A stretch of DNA of 53,116 nt from Limibacillus halophilus (GTDB taxonomy: Bacteria; Pseudomonadota; Alphaproteobacteria; Kiloniellales; CECT-8803): NCBI RefSeq assembly GCF_014191775.1, contig NZ_JACHXA010000012.1, positions 1 to 53,116 on the forward strand, written 5' to 3'. Below are positions 1 to 8,400 of the stretch, piece after piece (the stretch's first letter is position 1; each line of letters begins with the position of its first letter). Position numbers and translations under genes: made by a program. Below the pieces are notes generated by a model that ran no database searches, was not told the origin of the DNA, and saw only the letters and a program-made list of their open reading frames with translations.

Positions 1-243
1 GGGGCCATAGCATAACGTCAAGCCTCCCTTATAGGCGTATTGCTGCCCCCTATATTCTAGCATTGATATGGCAAGAAAAAGGCGTGAAGGCGCGGATCGC
101 ACAGGGTTCGGCCAAGCTGATTGCCACCCGGCCACCACCTCTGACCTGGACGAACGGACCTTCGTCCAGGCGCTCCTCAACAAAGCCCTTGTTGATCCTT
201 TATGGGGTCTTGCCTGTGCCAGCGCGGCTAGGGCCCTAAGACG
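1..243. other. Left-edge intergenic region with two hairpins
   Basis: No gene can be supported here. Two inverted repeats stand out: 10-bp perfect arms at 145-154 and 161-170 around a 6-base loop, and 7-bp arms (TCAACAA/TTGTTGA) around 177-195. Neither is followed by a T-run, so they are not clear terminators. On the minus strand a GGGAGG motif (24-29) lies 10 bases before an ATG at 13-11, so a gene may begin here and run out of the left edge; only four codons are visible, too few to identify it. Confidence 0.35.
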
Positions 244-666
244 TCAGCCTGCGCCGAACATCTTTCTGAGATTGGCAAAGCCCGCCTCATACACGCCGCG
301 AACGGCCGCGACAGCATCGCCTTCCGCTGCGCCCTTGGCCTCAAAATCGCTTGACCATTCGACTTCGCAGCCACTGCCCTTGCTGTGTACCGTGATAGTC
401 GCCTTGTAGTTAGCGATCGGCAGCGGCCCCGGCGAGAGTATCTCGTAACTATAACTGCGCGCACCGCCGTCATGGGTCGTCTGGCGCTCGACGATGGATC
501 CGCCGCCGGCCAGCGCCAGATGACGGATTGTTTCACCATCCTTGGTTTCGATCTCACACTTTTCGACTGCGGGATGCCAATCCGGCACGCCATTGAATTG
601 GCCGATCAATCCCCAAACGATATCGGCTGGCACCAATAGGGGCTGCTTCAGGTTTACACTTGCCAT
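244..666 (-). CDS. SRPBCC family protein (polyketide cyclase/START-like)
   Basis: A 140-residue protein of the SRPBCC (Bet v 1-like) fold, a hydrophobic-cavity ligand-binding domain. The N-terminal pattern is typical: a short strand, a V-W pair near residues 17-18 in the first helix, then a V-P-D-W-H-P turn near 27-32, alternating strands and a long C-terminal helix (about 113-138). The ATG at 666 is chosen because a GGGAGG ribosome-binding site sits just upstream; a longer frame starting at 729 adds 21 residues with no family character. It lies 84 bases downstream of thyX on the same strand and may be co-transcribed. The ligand cannot be inferred. No signal peptide is seen, so it is probably cytosolic. 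Confidence 0.8.
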   Translation of the reverse strand: MASVNLKQPLLVPADIVWGLIGQFNGVPDWHPAVEKCEIETKDGETIRHLALAGGGSIVERQTTHDGGARSYSYEILSPGPLPIANYKATITVHSKGSGCEVEWSSDFEAKGAAEGDAVAAVRGVYEAGFANLRKMFGAG

Positions 667-750
667 TGCTTGGTCCTCCCTTGGCTTTTCTATTTCACCA
701 AGGGTGAGCCTCCTGGGCCCTGATGGCAAGCATCCTCGGCCACCTGGCCT

Positions 751-1689
751 TCAGACCTCGCGTCCCAAGGTCTGCATAAGCTCTCGCCACTCGCGCGGAG
801 ACAAACCGGTGTCGGCAGGGTCAACCGTCTCCCCCGCCAACAGGCGTTGCACGACGTCCAGGGCGCCTCGCGAAAAGGTCACTGCCCCGACCACGTAATC
901 CTCGAAGGCTTCGTAACTTGCGGGGACCCAGCGCTTCAGCGTCTCCAGCATCGCCTCCGCATAAACCCGAATCTCATACTGAGCATGCGGGTCGGCACGC
1001 AGCGACAGGAAATGCAGCAGATTATGGAGATTCACCTTCCAGTACCACTGGGTGTAGAGGTTGAGCGTCAGATTCATACGCGCCAGTTCACGCGCCAAGC
1101 CCTGCCGGTTTGGATCGATCGTCTGGCCGTCCGATGTTTCGTTCAGCAACATCTGATAGTCGGCATAGCAGCGTTCGGCATCCTCGCGCAGAATACGCAG
1201 CGTTTCCTCGGCCTCCGCGCCCTCCAGAACGTCGCCGCGGCCTTGCCGATTGCTTGCCGACTGCGCGGCCAATTGCTCGCGCGGCGGGACATAGAATTCC
1301 TTGTCCAGGATCGAATAGCGCGCCGAGTATTCGTTCACGTTAGCGGTCCGATGCCGAATCCACTGCCGGGCAACGAAGATCGGCAGTTTGACATGATACT
1401 TGATCTCGCACATCTCGAAGGGCGTCGTATGCCGGTGGCGCAGAAGATAGCGGATCAACCCACGGTCCTCCCGCAATTGCTTGGTGCCCTTGCCGTAGGA
1501 AACGCGAGCGGCCTGCACGATGGCGGCATCATCGCCCATATAGTCGATAACCCTGACGAACCCATGGTCGAGAACGGGAATGGCGTCATAGAGAATTTCT
1601 TCCAACGCCGGGACGACAGCGCGGCGTGTGGCTTGAGTCTGCCCTTTAAGGGCTTCGATCTCCTGTTTCTGCTCCGGCGTGAGCGACAT
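751..1689 (-). CDS. thyX: FAD-dependent thymidylate synthase ThyX
   Basis: Flavin-dependent thymidylate synthase, which methylates dUMP to dTMP using methylenetetrahydrofolate and reduced FAD. The ThyX signature R-H-R-x7-S is intact: R112, H113, R114 and S122. Two further conserved blocks, around H-R-H-T-T-P-F-E (84-92) and the N-L-Y-T-Q-W-Y-W-K region in the C-terminal half, also fit. At 312 residues it is slightly longer than compact ThyX proteins but in the range seen in Alphaproteobacteria. The ATG at 1689 follows an AGGAGG about 12 bases upstream. ThyX usually replaces ThyA; whether thyA is absent cannot be seen here. The divergent neighbour is ssrA. Confidence 0.96.
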   Translation of the reverse strand: MSLTPEQKQEIEALKGQTQATRRAVVPALEEILYDAIPVLDHGFVRVIDYMGDDAAIVQAARVSYGKGTKQLREDRGLIRYLLRHRHTTPFEMCEIKYHVKLPIFVARQWIRHRTANVNEYSARYSILDKEFYVPPREQLAAQSASNRQGRGDVLEGAEAEETLRILREDAERCYADYQMLLNETSDGQTIDPNRQGLARELARMNLTLNLYTQWYWKVNLHNLLHFLSLRADPHAQYEIRVYAEAMLETLKRWVPASYEAFEDYVVGAVTFSRGALDVVQRLLAGETVDPADTGLSPREWRELMQTLGREV

Positions 1690-1861
1690 GGCGGGTTGCT
1701 GCCTCCTATATGCGAATCGACCGTCGTATCGTGGCGACGGTAGCGCCTGACGCGCCCTATCGCCAGCGCCTTGGACAAACTATTGAAAGCAAAGGCTCCC
1801 TGGTCGCCCTGCCGCTCTCCCCTGCCCCTACCTTCATCGGCAAACTAAAACCACACCCCTT

Positions 1862-1888
1862 TTGTTTGGACGGGACTCGGCCTATATT
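1862..1888 (+). promoter_or_regulatory. Candidate ssrA promoter
   Basis: A TATATT -10 hexamer lies at 1883-1888. Weak -35 candidates are TTGTTT (1862-1867, 15-bp spacer) or the overlapping TTTTGT (17-bp spacer). Initiation 6-8 bases after the -10 would fall near 1894, which agrees with the expected 5' end of the tmRNA acceptor piece. This is inference from spacing only. Confidence 0.4.
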
Positions 1889-1892
1889 AGAG

Positions 1893-2235
1893 ACGTCTCC
1901 TCGGAGACTATGGCGATAAACGCCGTTCGTAATAGGCAGAGCGGACCCGGGGGCAGTACCCGGCGCCTCCACCAGTTTCGTCCGCCCCAATGGTTTCTCG
2001 TTAGAGACAGGGGCGGACTTTAAGGGGGCGAACCAGGATCGACGCATGTTGAAAGGGACGATTTTCGCTCGGCATGGCACCACCGTTATCGGGCCATCGC
2101 AATAGTTGCCAACGACAACTTTGCTGAGGCTCGCGCAGCTGCTTAATGCAGCCTAGCGACCTGAACTGAATCCCTGCCGTTTTGCAACGTCAGGTGGGGT
2201 CTGTCGGGCACCTAGCAACAGAAGCCCGGCATTTC
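1893..2235 (+). ncRNA. ssrA: Permuted two-piece tmRNA (SsrA)
   Basis: Transfer-messenger RNA, which rescues stalled ribosomes and adds a degradation tag. The gene has the alphaproteobacterial circular permutation: the acceptor piece comes first and ends in CCA at 1972-1974, then an intervening segment, then the coding piece from 2024. The acceptor stem can be checked directly: GGGGGCG (2024-2030) pairs with CGCCTCC (1964-1970), with one G-U pair, followed by discriminator A and CCA. A T-arm-like C-C-G-G-G...C-C-C-G-G precedes it. The tag frame at 2108-2146 encodes A-N-D-N-F-A-E-A-R-A-A-A then TAA. Both outer ends are estimated from typical piece lengths. sspB, the adaptor for this tag, lies directly downstream. 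Confidence 0.93.
1980..2018 (+). other. Intervening-segment hairpin removed during tmRNA maturation
   Basis: A perfect 9-bp stem, GTCCGCCCC (1980-1988) with GGGGCGGAC (2010-2018), joins the CCA end of the acceptor piece to the start of the coding piece. A smaller TCTC/GAGA stem lies in its loop. In permuted tmRNAs this segment is excised, leaving two RNAs, so the hairpin is probably a processing structure. Confidence 0.7.
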
Positions 2236-2271
2236 CTTTTCGCGAGCCCCGGTCCTTTTCGCAAACCCCGG
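2234..2271. repeat. 19-bp tandem direct repeat at the ssrA 3' end
   Basis: Two adjacent 19-bp units (2234-2252 and 2253-2271) share the pattern TCCTTTTCGC-3-CCCCGG with two differences. Each carries a T-run followed by a CCCCGG block. They sit where the ssrA coding-piece transcript should end, so they may be part of 3' processing or termination, or simply a small duplication. The rest of the gap to sspB (2272-2426) shows no gene. Confidence 0.6.
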
Positions 2272-2426
2272 CATTATCCCCCGACCGCCACCGCTGTTAA
2301 CGTTGCTATCGGCAGCGAAATTCGGGAAATTCCGCAACGAACCTATCCCTTCCTCTCGCCTCGCGCTTACAAGCGTGCTACGGATTATGGTCAACGGTAA
2401 ATTGAACAGTAACGACGACAGGTTCC

Positions 2427-3044
2427 ATGGCCGACGACAACGACGACGACATTCTGAGATACGACATCATGGTAGAGCGGGCCCTGCGCGCGGTGGTTCG
2501 CGACGCACTGAAGGTTGCGGTCGAAAGCGGGTTACCGGGTGACCACCACTTCTACATCACCTTCCGGACCGACCATCCCTCGGTTGAAATCTCCGAGACC
2601 CTGCGCAGCCGCTACCCCGAGGAAATGACAGTTGTCGTCCAGCATCAGTTCTGGGATCTGGCGGTCGCGGACGAATACTTTGCTATCACACTCTCCTTCA
2701 ACGGCAGACCGGAACGATTGGTCGTACCTTTCGAGGCAGTCAGCGCTTTTGCCGATCCTGCCGTTCGATTTGGACTGCAATTCGAGGCCCTTTTCAGCAG
2801 CAGCGAAGAAGAAGATAGCGACGACATCAAGAGCGCAAACGACCTGGATGGCCCGGTACCGGACGGCCTGGAGGAAATAGACTCCAGCGCCAAGACGTCG
2901 AGCCAACCCGACTCTCCCACGACCGCGACCAAGGCTTCGGGAAAAAAGCCCGCCCCTAGCGCGAAGCAAGCCGGGGACGATGACAAGGAACCTGGAGAGG
3001 GCGACAACGTCGTCACGCTCGACTCTTTCCGCAAGAACAAGTAG
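2427..3044 (+). CDS. sspB: SspB-family ClpXP adaptor
   Basis: Alpha-type SspB, which delivers SsrA-tagged proteins to ClpXP. The folded domain occupies about residues 8-125 and includes the family segments H-F-Y-I-T-F near residue 41 and the strand with F-x-G-x-P-E-R-L-V-V-P-F (about 91-103). It is followed by an acidic, disordered linker (S-S-S-E-E-E-D-S-D-D, then a K/P/S-rich stretch) and a conserved basic C-terminal tail, V-V-T-L-D-S-F-R-K, which in SspB docks on the ClpX zinc-binding domain. The length of 205 residues is normal for alphaproteobacterial homologues. It directly follows ssrA, so tag source and adaptor are linked. The ribosome-binding site is weak. Confidence 0.92.
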   Translation: MADDNDDDILRYDIMVERALRAVVRDALKVAVESGLPGDHHFYITFRTDHPSVEISETLRSRYPEEMTVVVQHQFWDLAVADEYFAITLSFNGRPERLVVPFEAVSAFADPAVRFGLQFEALFSSSEEEDSDDIKSANDLDGPVPDGLEEIDSSAKTSSQPDSPTTATKASGKKPAPSAKQAGDDDKEPGEGDNVVTLDSFRKNK

Positions 3045-3066
3045 CCGCCGTCTGGCGGACGGAATT

Positions 3067-3696
3067 ATGCCGGATCCAACACAAACCAAGACCGATGGGC
3101 CCGATGATGCACCCATCACGCTGCTGTTTGCCCATGGCGCCGGTGCGCCGATGGATGCGCCGTTCATGGAAAAAGTCGCAGCTACCCTGGGAAGGCAAGG
3201 CTGGCGGGTCAAGCGCTTTGAGTTTCCCTACATGGCCAGCATGCGAAACGGCGGTCCCAGGCGCCCGCCCGATCCGCTACCCCGGCTTTTGGATCGGTTT
3301 CGCGAGGAGATTGCAACCGAGACCGGCCGCCGCCTGGTGTTGGCCGGAAAATCCATGGGCGGTCGGATGGCCAGCATGGTGGCCGATGATTCCGAGGCTA
3401 TCGGATGGCTTTGCTTCGGCTACCCCTTTCACCCGCCGGGCCGACCGGAGAAGACTCGCACGGACCACCTAGAGAGCCTCAAGACGCCAGGGCTGATTCT
3501 ACAAGGAACACGCGACGCCCTAGGCAACCGCGAAGATGTCGCCGGTTACACCTTGGCTCCCGGCATCAAGATTCACTGGACCGAGGACGGCGATCACCAT
3601 TTGGCCCCGCGCAAGGCAAGCGGTCGATCCCATGGGGAAGCGCTGGACGAGGCCATATTGGCTGCCGACGCTTTCTTGCGGGGGCTTTCCAGGTAA
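3067..3696 (+). CDS. Alpha/beta hydrolase (KANL3/Tex30-like)
   Basis: A 209-residue alpha/beta hydrolase of the small KANL3/Tex30 (dienelactone-hydrolase-like) group. The oxyanion-side motif H-G-A-G-A-P-M-D lies at 23-30. The nucleophile elbow is G-K-S-M-G (94-98) with S96 as the nucleophile. A G-T-R-D segment in the C-terminal half gives the acid, and D-G-D-H-H near the end gives the histidine. The ATG at 3067 is used because the frame upstream overlaps sspB; the 22-base gap suggests co-transcription with sspB. Substrate is unknown for this group. No signal peptide is present. Confidence 0.8.
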   Translation: MPDPTQTKTDGPDDAPITLLFAHGAGAPMDAPFMEKVAATLGRQGWRVKRFEFPYMASMRNGGPRRPPDPLPRLLDRFREEIATETGRRLVLAGKSMGGRMASMVADDSEAIGWLCFGYPFHPPGRPEKTRTDHLESLKTPGLILQGTRDALGNREDVAGYTLAPGIKIHWTEDGDHHLAPRKASGRSHGEALDEAILAADAFLRGLSR

Positions 3697-3789
3697 CATA
3701 GACGTGCTATTACATGCTCGAACGCTGGGGGCGATGTCGGCCATGGCTGTTATTCACAGGATCATTTGACGCAACAGAAGGTAACCACG

Positions 3790-5193
3790 ATGACGAACGA
3801 GGCAATACGCATGGAAAGCGATTCCATGGGTGACATCGAAGTTCAAGCCGACCGCTACTGGGGCGCCCAGACTCAGCGTTCCCTGCAGAACTTCAAGATT
3901 GGCGGCGAGAAGATGCCGCCCGCCCTCGTCGAAGCGCTGGGTATCCAGAAACTGGCGGCTGCCCGCGTCAACCGCGCGCTGGGTCAGATCGACAGCAAGA
4001 TCGCTGAAGCCATCGAAGCGGCCGCTCAGGAAGTCGCCGACGGCAAGCTGCTGGATCATTTCCCCTTGGTCGTCTGGCAGACTGGATCGGGTACACAGTC
4101 GAACATGAACGCCAACGAGGTCATCGCCGGACGCGCAAACGAAATCCTTACCGGGAAGCGTGGCGGCAAGGAACCGGTGCATCCAAACGACCATTGCAAT
4201 CGGGGGCAGTCGTCGAACGATACCTTCCCAACAGCAATGCATATCGCCGCGGTCCGCGAGATATCTAAAACGACCCTGCCCGGACTGTCCCGGTTGCAGG
4301 CGGCCCTCGCCGAGAAGGCAGCCAGCTTCAATGATATTATCAAGATCGGCCGCACCCACCTGATGGATGCAACGCCCCTTACGTTGGGTCAGGAATTCTC
4401 AGGATACGCCCAGCAATTGGCTTACGGTGTCAAGCGGATCGAGGGAACGCTGGAACGGCTCGGCGAACTCGCCCAAGGCGGAACCGCTGTCGGAACCGGA
4501 CTGAATGCTGTCGAAGGCTTCGCCGAAGCATTCGCGGCTGAGGTTTCCAGCATTACCGGTTTATCCTTCACGACGGCACCCAACAAGTTCGAGGCACTGG
4601 CCGCTCATGATGCCATCGTCGAGGCCTCCGGCGCGCTGAACACTGTCGCGGTCTCGCTGATGAAGATCGCAAACGACATTCGGTTGCTGGGTTCCGGCCC
4701 GCGTTGCGGCCTGGGCGAGATCCTGCTACCCGCAAACGAGCCTGGCTCTTCGATCATGCCTGGCAAGGTCAATCCGACTCAGTGCGAGGCCATGACCATG
4801 GTTTGCACTCAGGTAATGGGAAATCATTCGACGATCACGATTGCCGGGTCGAACGGTCATTTCGAACTGAACGTCTTCAAGCCGGTAATGATCTACAACC
4901 TCCTGCAGTCTGCAAAATTGATCGGCGACGCCAGCGATTCCTTCCGCAGCAACTGCGTCGAGGGAATTGAAGCCGACGCGGCCCGCATCACGGCCCTGAT
5001 GAACGAGTCCCTGATGCTGGTCACGGCATTGAACCCACATATTGGATACGACAACGCCGCCAAGATCGCCAAAAAGGCCTATGCCGAGAACAAAACCTTA
5101 AAGCAGGCCGGAATCGATCTTGGCCTACTGGACGAGAAGCAGTTCGACGCTTGGGTCAGCCCTGCCGACATGCTGGGCCCTCGCAAAGCCTAA
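3790..5193 (+). CDS. fumC: Fumarate hydratase, class II
   Basis: Class II fumarase, the oxygen-stable TCA-cycle enzyme that interconverts fumarate and malate. Superfamily motifs are intact: [12 protein letters not shown] (99-110), [11 protein letters not shown] (141-151) and the signature [11 protein letters not shown] from residue 319, which holds the catalytic serine loop. Length (467) is normal. The ATG at 3790 has an AGAAGG 7 bases upstream; a TTG eight codons earlier also keeps the frame but has no such site. A ribbon-helix-helix gene follows after 25 bases, an arrangement common in Alphaproteobacteria. Confidence 0.97.
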   Translation: MTNEAIRMESDSMGDIEVQADRYWGAQTQRSLQNFKIGGEKMPPALVEALGIQKLAAARVNRALGQIDSKIAEAIEAAAQEVADGKLLDHFPLVVWQTGSGTQSNMNANEVIAGRANEILTGKRGGKEPVHPNDHCNRGQSSNDTFPTAMHIAAVREISKTTLPGLSRLQAALAEKAASFNDIIKIGRTHLMDATPLTLGQEFSGYAQQLAYGVKRIEGTLERLGELAQGGTAVGTGLNAVEGFAEAFAAEVSSITGLSFTTAPNKFEALAAHDAIVEASGALNTVAVSLMKIANDIRLLGSGPRCGLGEILLPANEPGSSIMPGKVNPTQCEAMTMVCTQVMGNHSTITIAGSNGHFELNVFKPVMIYNLLQSAKLIGDASDSFRSNCVEGIEADAARITALMNESLMLVTALNPHIGYDNAAKIAKKAYAENKTLKQAGIDLGLLDEKQFDAWVSPADMLGPRKA

Positions 5194-5218
5194 AGGTTCT
5201 TCCAAGGAGAGCTGGACC

Positions 5219-5479
5219 GTGCCGCAAGCGCTTAGAAAACGCTCCGTCACCATCGCGGGTCACCGCACCAGCTTCTCGCTGGAGGACGCGTTCTGGCAGG
5301 AGTTGAAGGACTGGGCGAGCGAAGAAGACTGTTCCCTGAACGAACTGGTGGCCCAGATCGACGGCGCGCGCATCGACGACAACACAGATGAGGGTCGCGG
5401 TGTAAACCTCTCCAGCGCACTGCGTCTGGCGATCCTCGCCCGGCTTCGCGAACGGCTTGACCGCGCTACTTCTTCTTGA
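5219..5479 (+). CDS. Ribbon-helix-helix domain protein
   Basis: An 86-residue protein of the RHH_4 type. The strand segment K-R-S-V-T-I-A-G-H-R-T-S-F-S-L-E (about 7-22) is followed by two helices (E-x-F-W-x-x-L-K and S-L-N-E-L-V-A-Q-I-D), then a short tail ending S-A-L-R-L-A-I-L. The start is GTG at 5219, chosen because AAGGAG lies 9 bases upstream; a longer frame from 5120 overlaps fumC and reads out of family. Such proteins usually dimerise to bind DNA, but the target is unknown. It ends 14 bases inside the 3' end of the convergent AsmA gene. Confidence 0.85.
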   Translation: MPQALRKRSVTIAGHRTSFSLEDAFWQELKDWASEEDCSLNELVAQIDGARIDDNTDEGRGVNLSSALRLAILARLRERLDRATSS

Positions 5480-8400
5480 GGCTCTTGAGGATGCCCTTGA
5501 CCAAGTCGTTCGTCTCTGGCTGATGCTCCTCTCCAGGAACCGGCGGTCGTGAAGGTGCCGGGGCGGGTGCCGGGGCCGGGGCGACCTGCTCAGTGGTCGT
5601 GGGGGCTGGTTTGGGCGTCGGTGTGGCCAGCGGGGTGGATTCCTGCTGTGGTTGCTGGGTCGGTACAACCGTCTTGCTGGCTGCGCCCGTCACTGGCTCG
5701 ATTTTGCGAACCGTCGGTGCCGCTGTGGGTGCAGTCTGCTGAATTGGGGCCTGTTGGATTATCGGCGCCTGAGCCGGCGCCGGACTCGGAGCGGCCGTTG
5801 GCGCTGACGTCGGGGTGACCTGCGTACCGGGAATGAGCCCGGGCACCAGCTTTTGCAATTGTCCTTCAATCCCTTGCTGTATCTGCTGTTGAGGCGCTTG
5901 TGCGCCGCTCAACGCCTGCCCGCCGACCTTTAGGCTTGGTGAGTCCAATGGCCCCTTCGCTGTAACCGTGAGGAAGGGAACATCGCCGTCTTGCTGCCGG
6001 AACAGCTTGCTCTCCAAATCCAGAAGCCAGCGCGGTAAATCCGCCGTCATCCTCGCTCTGGCCGTCGCGCGATCACTTTCAAGCAGCAGATCGTCGGAAG
6101 TCACCACGCCCTGCTCGGTCACATGGGTTCCCGACAATCGCGCCTCGCGGCCGGCAAAAGCGGAAAACACACTGTTAGTCGCATCCGCCAGTCCCCGAAC
6201 CTGCCCGACCTGCTGACCTAAGATGCCCACGAGCAGATTTGCCGCCTGCTCCTGCGTCTTCGCCTTCAACGTCACGCGCCCATCGATTCGTCCTCTGCCC
6301 GCCAGATTTGAGATCATGGCTCTTTGAGAAACGCCTTTGGTGTCCATAGTTCCCGTCAGGCTTACGGGCCCGGAAATCCGATCGAAATCAGCCAGGGCAC
6401 GCAACGCGGCTTCGCTGTCGATATCCGTGAGGTCATAGTCACCTGAGATCGCCGGTGTGCCGTTGGCATCGACCACCCCGGTAAGGGAGACGCGGCCGCC
6501 AAAACTGCGGCCTGTAAGGCGCTCCAGGGTCAGGCGTCCAGCTTTGAGTGCCGCGCTCACTCGGGCATCACTCAGGCGGTAAGGCGCCAGCACCAGATAG
6601 TCGGCCGTCAAGGTCAGGCGGCCGTCATATGCCTGTAAGGCCGTCAAATCGATAGCCTCATCGGACCAGCGCTCTTGGCCTTCCTTCTTACTGTTGTCTA
6701 CTTTACCGGTCGCGGCCCGGTCGGCATCGCTCCCTGAACCGCTCAGCGCGGATAGAACTGCGAGATCAAGTTCCCCCGCGTAGAGTTCGGCTTCCAAGGT
6801 CGGCCGATCGTCCATCATATAGACGAGCGAGCCCTTTACTTCATTGGCGCCCAGTTTCACCGATAGTTTGTCAGCCCGCCCTTCCCGGCTCGTCCCTCGT
6901 AGCGTCGATGCCAGGTCCAGCGGTAGCGCGATCCCGGCAGAAGAATCGGTCGCCGGGCTAAAGGACTGCACAAGCGCCCTGGCATCGGGATGATGCAATT
7001 CAACGGATTGCTCGAAAGCGATGGGATCGTTGCCAGGCTGCAGCACACCGCGAAGGCTATAGCGACCTTGCCCCAGGGTTCCTTGGAGCATGTTCTCGAC
7101 GCGATCCCCGTTGCCTTTCAAACGTCCGGCAATCGTCAGCGCACCCGGGTTTGAATCGCTGGGCGCAGAAACGCCCAAGGCCGCCAACAACGAAAGCGGC
7201 TTAGGCGCGTTCAGGGTGATCTGCAAATCGACTTCAGGCGAGCCCGAAACCGGTAGGGTAAGCGGTCCCTTCAGCAGTGCCTCAACCTCTCCTAAGCTGA
7301 CCCGGCTGTCGAGATCGAACCGACTGCTATCGCCTTTGGCCGAAGCCTCGAAACCCAACGCCCCCAACGCTCCCAGGGCGGGTCCGCCAGGTTGGAGCCG
7401 CGCCAATAGGCGCTCACCCGCCGGATGTTTTCCAGTCAGCGTCAAATCGAAGGTTGCGGGCTGCTTCAGGGGCGAGACCGCCCCACGCAAACTAAAACGG
7501 CCACCTAGCGATTCCAGCGTACCCTCCAGATCGAAGCGGCCCTCCTTGCTAGCAACACTGCCAACCAAATGGCTGTCCGCCAGGCGGTCGAGCAAGGGAT
7601 GCTGCAAGGCGAAAAGTGACGCCAGTGCCGCCGGTTCCTGTGCCGTAAGTTCCAGGTCCAAGCGCCCGTTGGGATTCGTGGAAAGGTCCGAGAAAGTTCC
7701 GCTGGCTTCCAGCCGCGCATTCGCAATCTTGCCGACAAAAGCTCGGCGCAAGGTTACTTTGCCCGCCGCCAAGGTCCCGTCGAGATGGAGTTGCTCGGCC
7801 GTCTTGCCGCGATAAGTGATTTGCTGGGCGCGCAGGTCGAAATTCGCATCGACAGCCTCAAGCAAAGCAAACGGCGAGGGCCGCTCCTCGCTGCTTGAAC
7901 TCCCTGAGGGTTCGTGAGCGCTGCCGTCGGCAGGAAAATAAGCGTCCAGATCGAGTTTATCGAGCGTCAGACCTGCCCCCAGCCCAAGGCGCGGCCCGGT
8001 CACCACGGCAATACCGCCGGTTACACGACTGACATCGACCTGCAGATCGATATCGGTGGCCGAGAAGCTGTCCGGCGCACCTTGCAGGTGCAATGTCAGG
8101 AGACTGCGGCGCAGACGGTCAGCAGGCACCTCGCCAATAGACACCCCCATCCAGGACAGAACCGAACGTAGATTGTCGGAGGCAAATTCCAGATCAACAG
8201 AGAACTGCGGCTTCCCTTCAACCGCCCGCAAGGTGCCGTTAGCGGAGAAATCCGAGCCTCCGGGTACCTGAGCCTGAAACCGCTCCAAGGTCATCAACCC
8301 GTCGGTCAGAGTACCGCCCAGGCGCAATTGCCGCACGACCTGACCGCGATAGATCAGCACTTCAGATGACAGGTCGAAGGAAAGGTTCATCTCCGATGGG

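Noticed and set aside
847-1743. Long plus-strand open frame opposite thyX
   Set aside because: It is fully antisense to a gene with intact catalytic motifs and has no family character; such frames are expected in GC-rich DNA.
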